Of a stretch of DNA of 64,000 bases, positions 62,601 to 64,000 are shown in pieces (position 1 is the stretch's first letter; each line of letters begins with the position of its first letter). Both the position numbers and the translations under genes were made by a program. The DNA comes from Rotaria macrura (taxonomy: Eukaryota; Rotifera; Eurotatoria; Philodinida; Philodinidae), in assembly GCA_900239685.1 (NCBI GenBank), contig OENT01000860.1, positions 1-64,000 on the forward strand, given 5' to 3'. The notes beneath the pieces are model-generated. The model had not been told where the DNA came from. It ran no database searches and worked only from the letters and a program-made list of their open reading frames with translations.

Positions 62601-64000
62601 CATTGTGGTACCATTCCAATGCATGATATAATGGAATACAAGAGATTTTAAATGTATATGTGTAAATTGTCAGATATTAGACATTTAAAATTTGTGATTA
62701 AAAAGAATCATTGCTGATGACAAAAAGTAAGATCAGTCTATCTATCTTGAATCTAGAAAATTTCAATCATTAAGAACTTTTATATTGATCTTGAAAATTC
62801 TACGAATGTTAAATAATTATTGCCATCTTCAAGAAGTTGTCATGGATCGATTGCTGATAATTAACAAATATTTGCAATGAGAGAATACTAAGTTTTATTA
62901 CCAATTCTTTTTGATCATGAAAAGAAAATATACTAAGTCATATCTGATCAAACGTAATTCAATCTATGGTTATACTGTTGAGATGAACTTAATTTTGCAT
63001 GTGACAGTTTATTGGAATGTTTTTTATTCGTTTGAATAAAATCAATAACAAACGTGCTCATTACATATTGGACTCATTGTGCTATTGATTAATGTTATTA
63101 TATCACCTGGAATGCATCTATCATTGTACTCACTATGCATAAGAATAGAATAGTATGATGAAGATGAGAGTTCTACACGATAGTCATTGTTTTCCTTAAG
63201 AACACAAGAGATTTTTCAGATTTACTTGAAATTGCATGAGAACAACTTCTATATACAACCCTTTGAAAACTAATTTCATGAGAAATAGCTATACAGTTCA
63301 TGAATTATAGTCATGTGCTTTTAGAGTGCACTAAAAAATCAAAGCTTCACAATGACTCACCATTTTTATTAGGACGACCAAATTGAATGTTGTAGTCACA
63401 TAGGACTGACCAAATGTGCTCATGTTGAATTCCGATACAATAGAATCAAATGTCACTTGAGACTGGACATGTTGAATAATACTTATACTACTACTTTTAA
63501 CTTTTACATGGAATGGTTTGCATTATGAAATTCATCGCGATCCTTTGAGAAATTCTTCTGTGAATATTAAATATCTAATTTAAATCATTCTTACTCTACA
63601 TTTTTTTCGATATAGCCCTGCTCATTCTAATCGATTTTTTCTGCTAGGTTTGCTAAATGTTCGTATGAATTGTGGCTTCATATCATATGCTTTTTAAATA
63701 AAGTATGTGACTGATGACGCGATGTGTTTTATTGAGGTTCACAAACACGAATTATTCCCGGTCTTACTCAACGAAGATCAAAAAAAAAATTTTTCGAATT
63801 TGTTAACAAGCGACCCCCCGTCGATGTCATGACGCCTGTTTGAAATGTCAACTGTATTTGTTGTCATATAACACCAATCATTCTTTTCTGTTTTCTTTCT
63901 CTTTCAGCAGTCGATTCATTGATGACGAAATTTCGACACTTTCCTTTTCTTATGTTCGTGTTAAATATTCATCATTTCTATTGTTGTCCTTGATCGTGAG
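62601..64000. other. Right edge, no gene recognised
   Basis: AT-rich sequence with no open frame above ~60 codons and no recognisable repeat ends. A C-rich GACCCCCCGTCGATG stretch at ~63815 stands out in composition only. Confidence 0.4.

Noticed and set aside
1..64000. CRISPR arrays, rRNA genes, bacterial operons
   Set aside because: No regularly spaced direct repeats, no rRNA-like blocks and no Shine-Dalgarno-linked gene strings were seen; the genes are intron-rich and eukaryotic.

Overview
The window reads as nuclear DNA of a small invertebrate animal. It is AT-rich, has many tiny (about 45-60 nt) GT-AG introns, and carries clearly metazoan genes (nanos, an NMDA-type glutamate receptor, a cyclic-nucleotide-gated channel, Mediator subunit 24, peroxisomal 2-hydroxyacyl-CoA lyase, Rabex-5). 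Compact introns together with a dense zoo of short inverted-repeat transposons fit a bdelloid-rotifer-like genome best, but the taxon is an inference. There are no bacterial-style operons. Exon models were built by hand from splice signals and reading-frame continuity; every model except MED24 closes in frame.

Region 1 (1-19.6 kb) is an accessory, repeat-rich compartment without a conserved host gene. It holds at least eight non-autonomous inverted-repeat elements: a piggyBac-like MITE with TTAA ends, two ~480 bp near-perfect foldbacks with TA/CACT ends, two copies of a ~300 bp GC-richer MITE, and others. It also has a tRNA-derived SINE-like unit. Three copies of an undescribed gene family are embedded here: one intact 276-residue ORF (13050-13880, +) and two decayed copies (12.2-12.8 kb and 16.6-17.2 kb, -). 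These proteins carry a conserved R-[NH]-x3-H motif of the kind that defines HEPN-fold RNases, plus a hydrophobic C-terminus. The copies lie in a large palindrome, and one decayed copy sits between two inverted MITE copies like a composite transposon. This is the most novel material in the window.

Region 2 (19.7-45 kb) is a gene-dense block, almost all on the minus strand. Reading from high to low coordinates: MED24 (44.9-36.4 kb), HACL1 (35.0-30.7 kb), a CNGA-type channel (30.4-26.7 kb), a small SAP-RING ubiquitin ligase (26.3-26.0 kb), RABGEF1/Rabex-5 (24.9-22.7 kb) and nanos (21.2-20.4 kb). A small uncharacterised gene at 19.8-20.1 kb is on the plus strand. Two introns carry transposon insertions: the third copy of the ~300 bp MITE in MED24 and a long-armed inverted-repeat element in the CNG gene.

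Region 3 (45.7-60.9 kb, plus strand) has a two-exon classical short-chain dehydrogenase (45.7-46.6 kb), a 7 kb stretch with no confident gene, and a complete 24-exon, 913-residue GluN3-like receptor subunit (53.9-60.9 kb) with arginine at the pore N-site.

Region 4 (61-64 kb) contains a decayed Tc1/mariner-like transposase on the minus strand and otherwise nothing recognisable. The genes are functionally unrelated housekeeping, signalling and germline genes; the link between them is location, not pathway.
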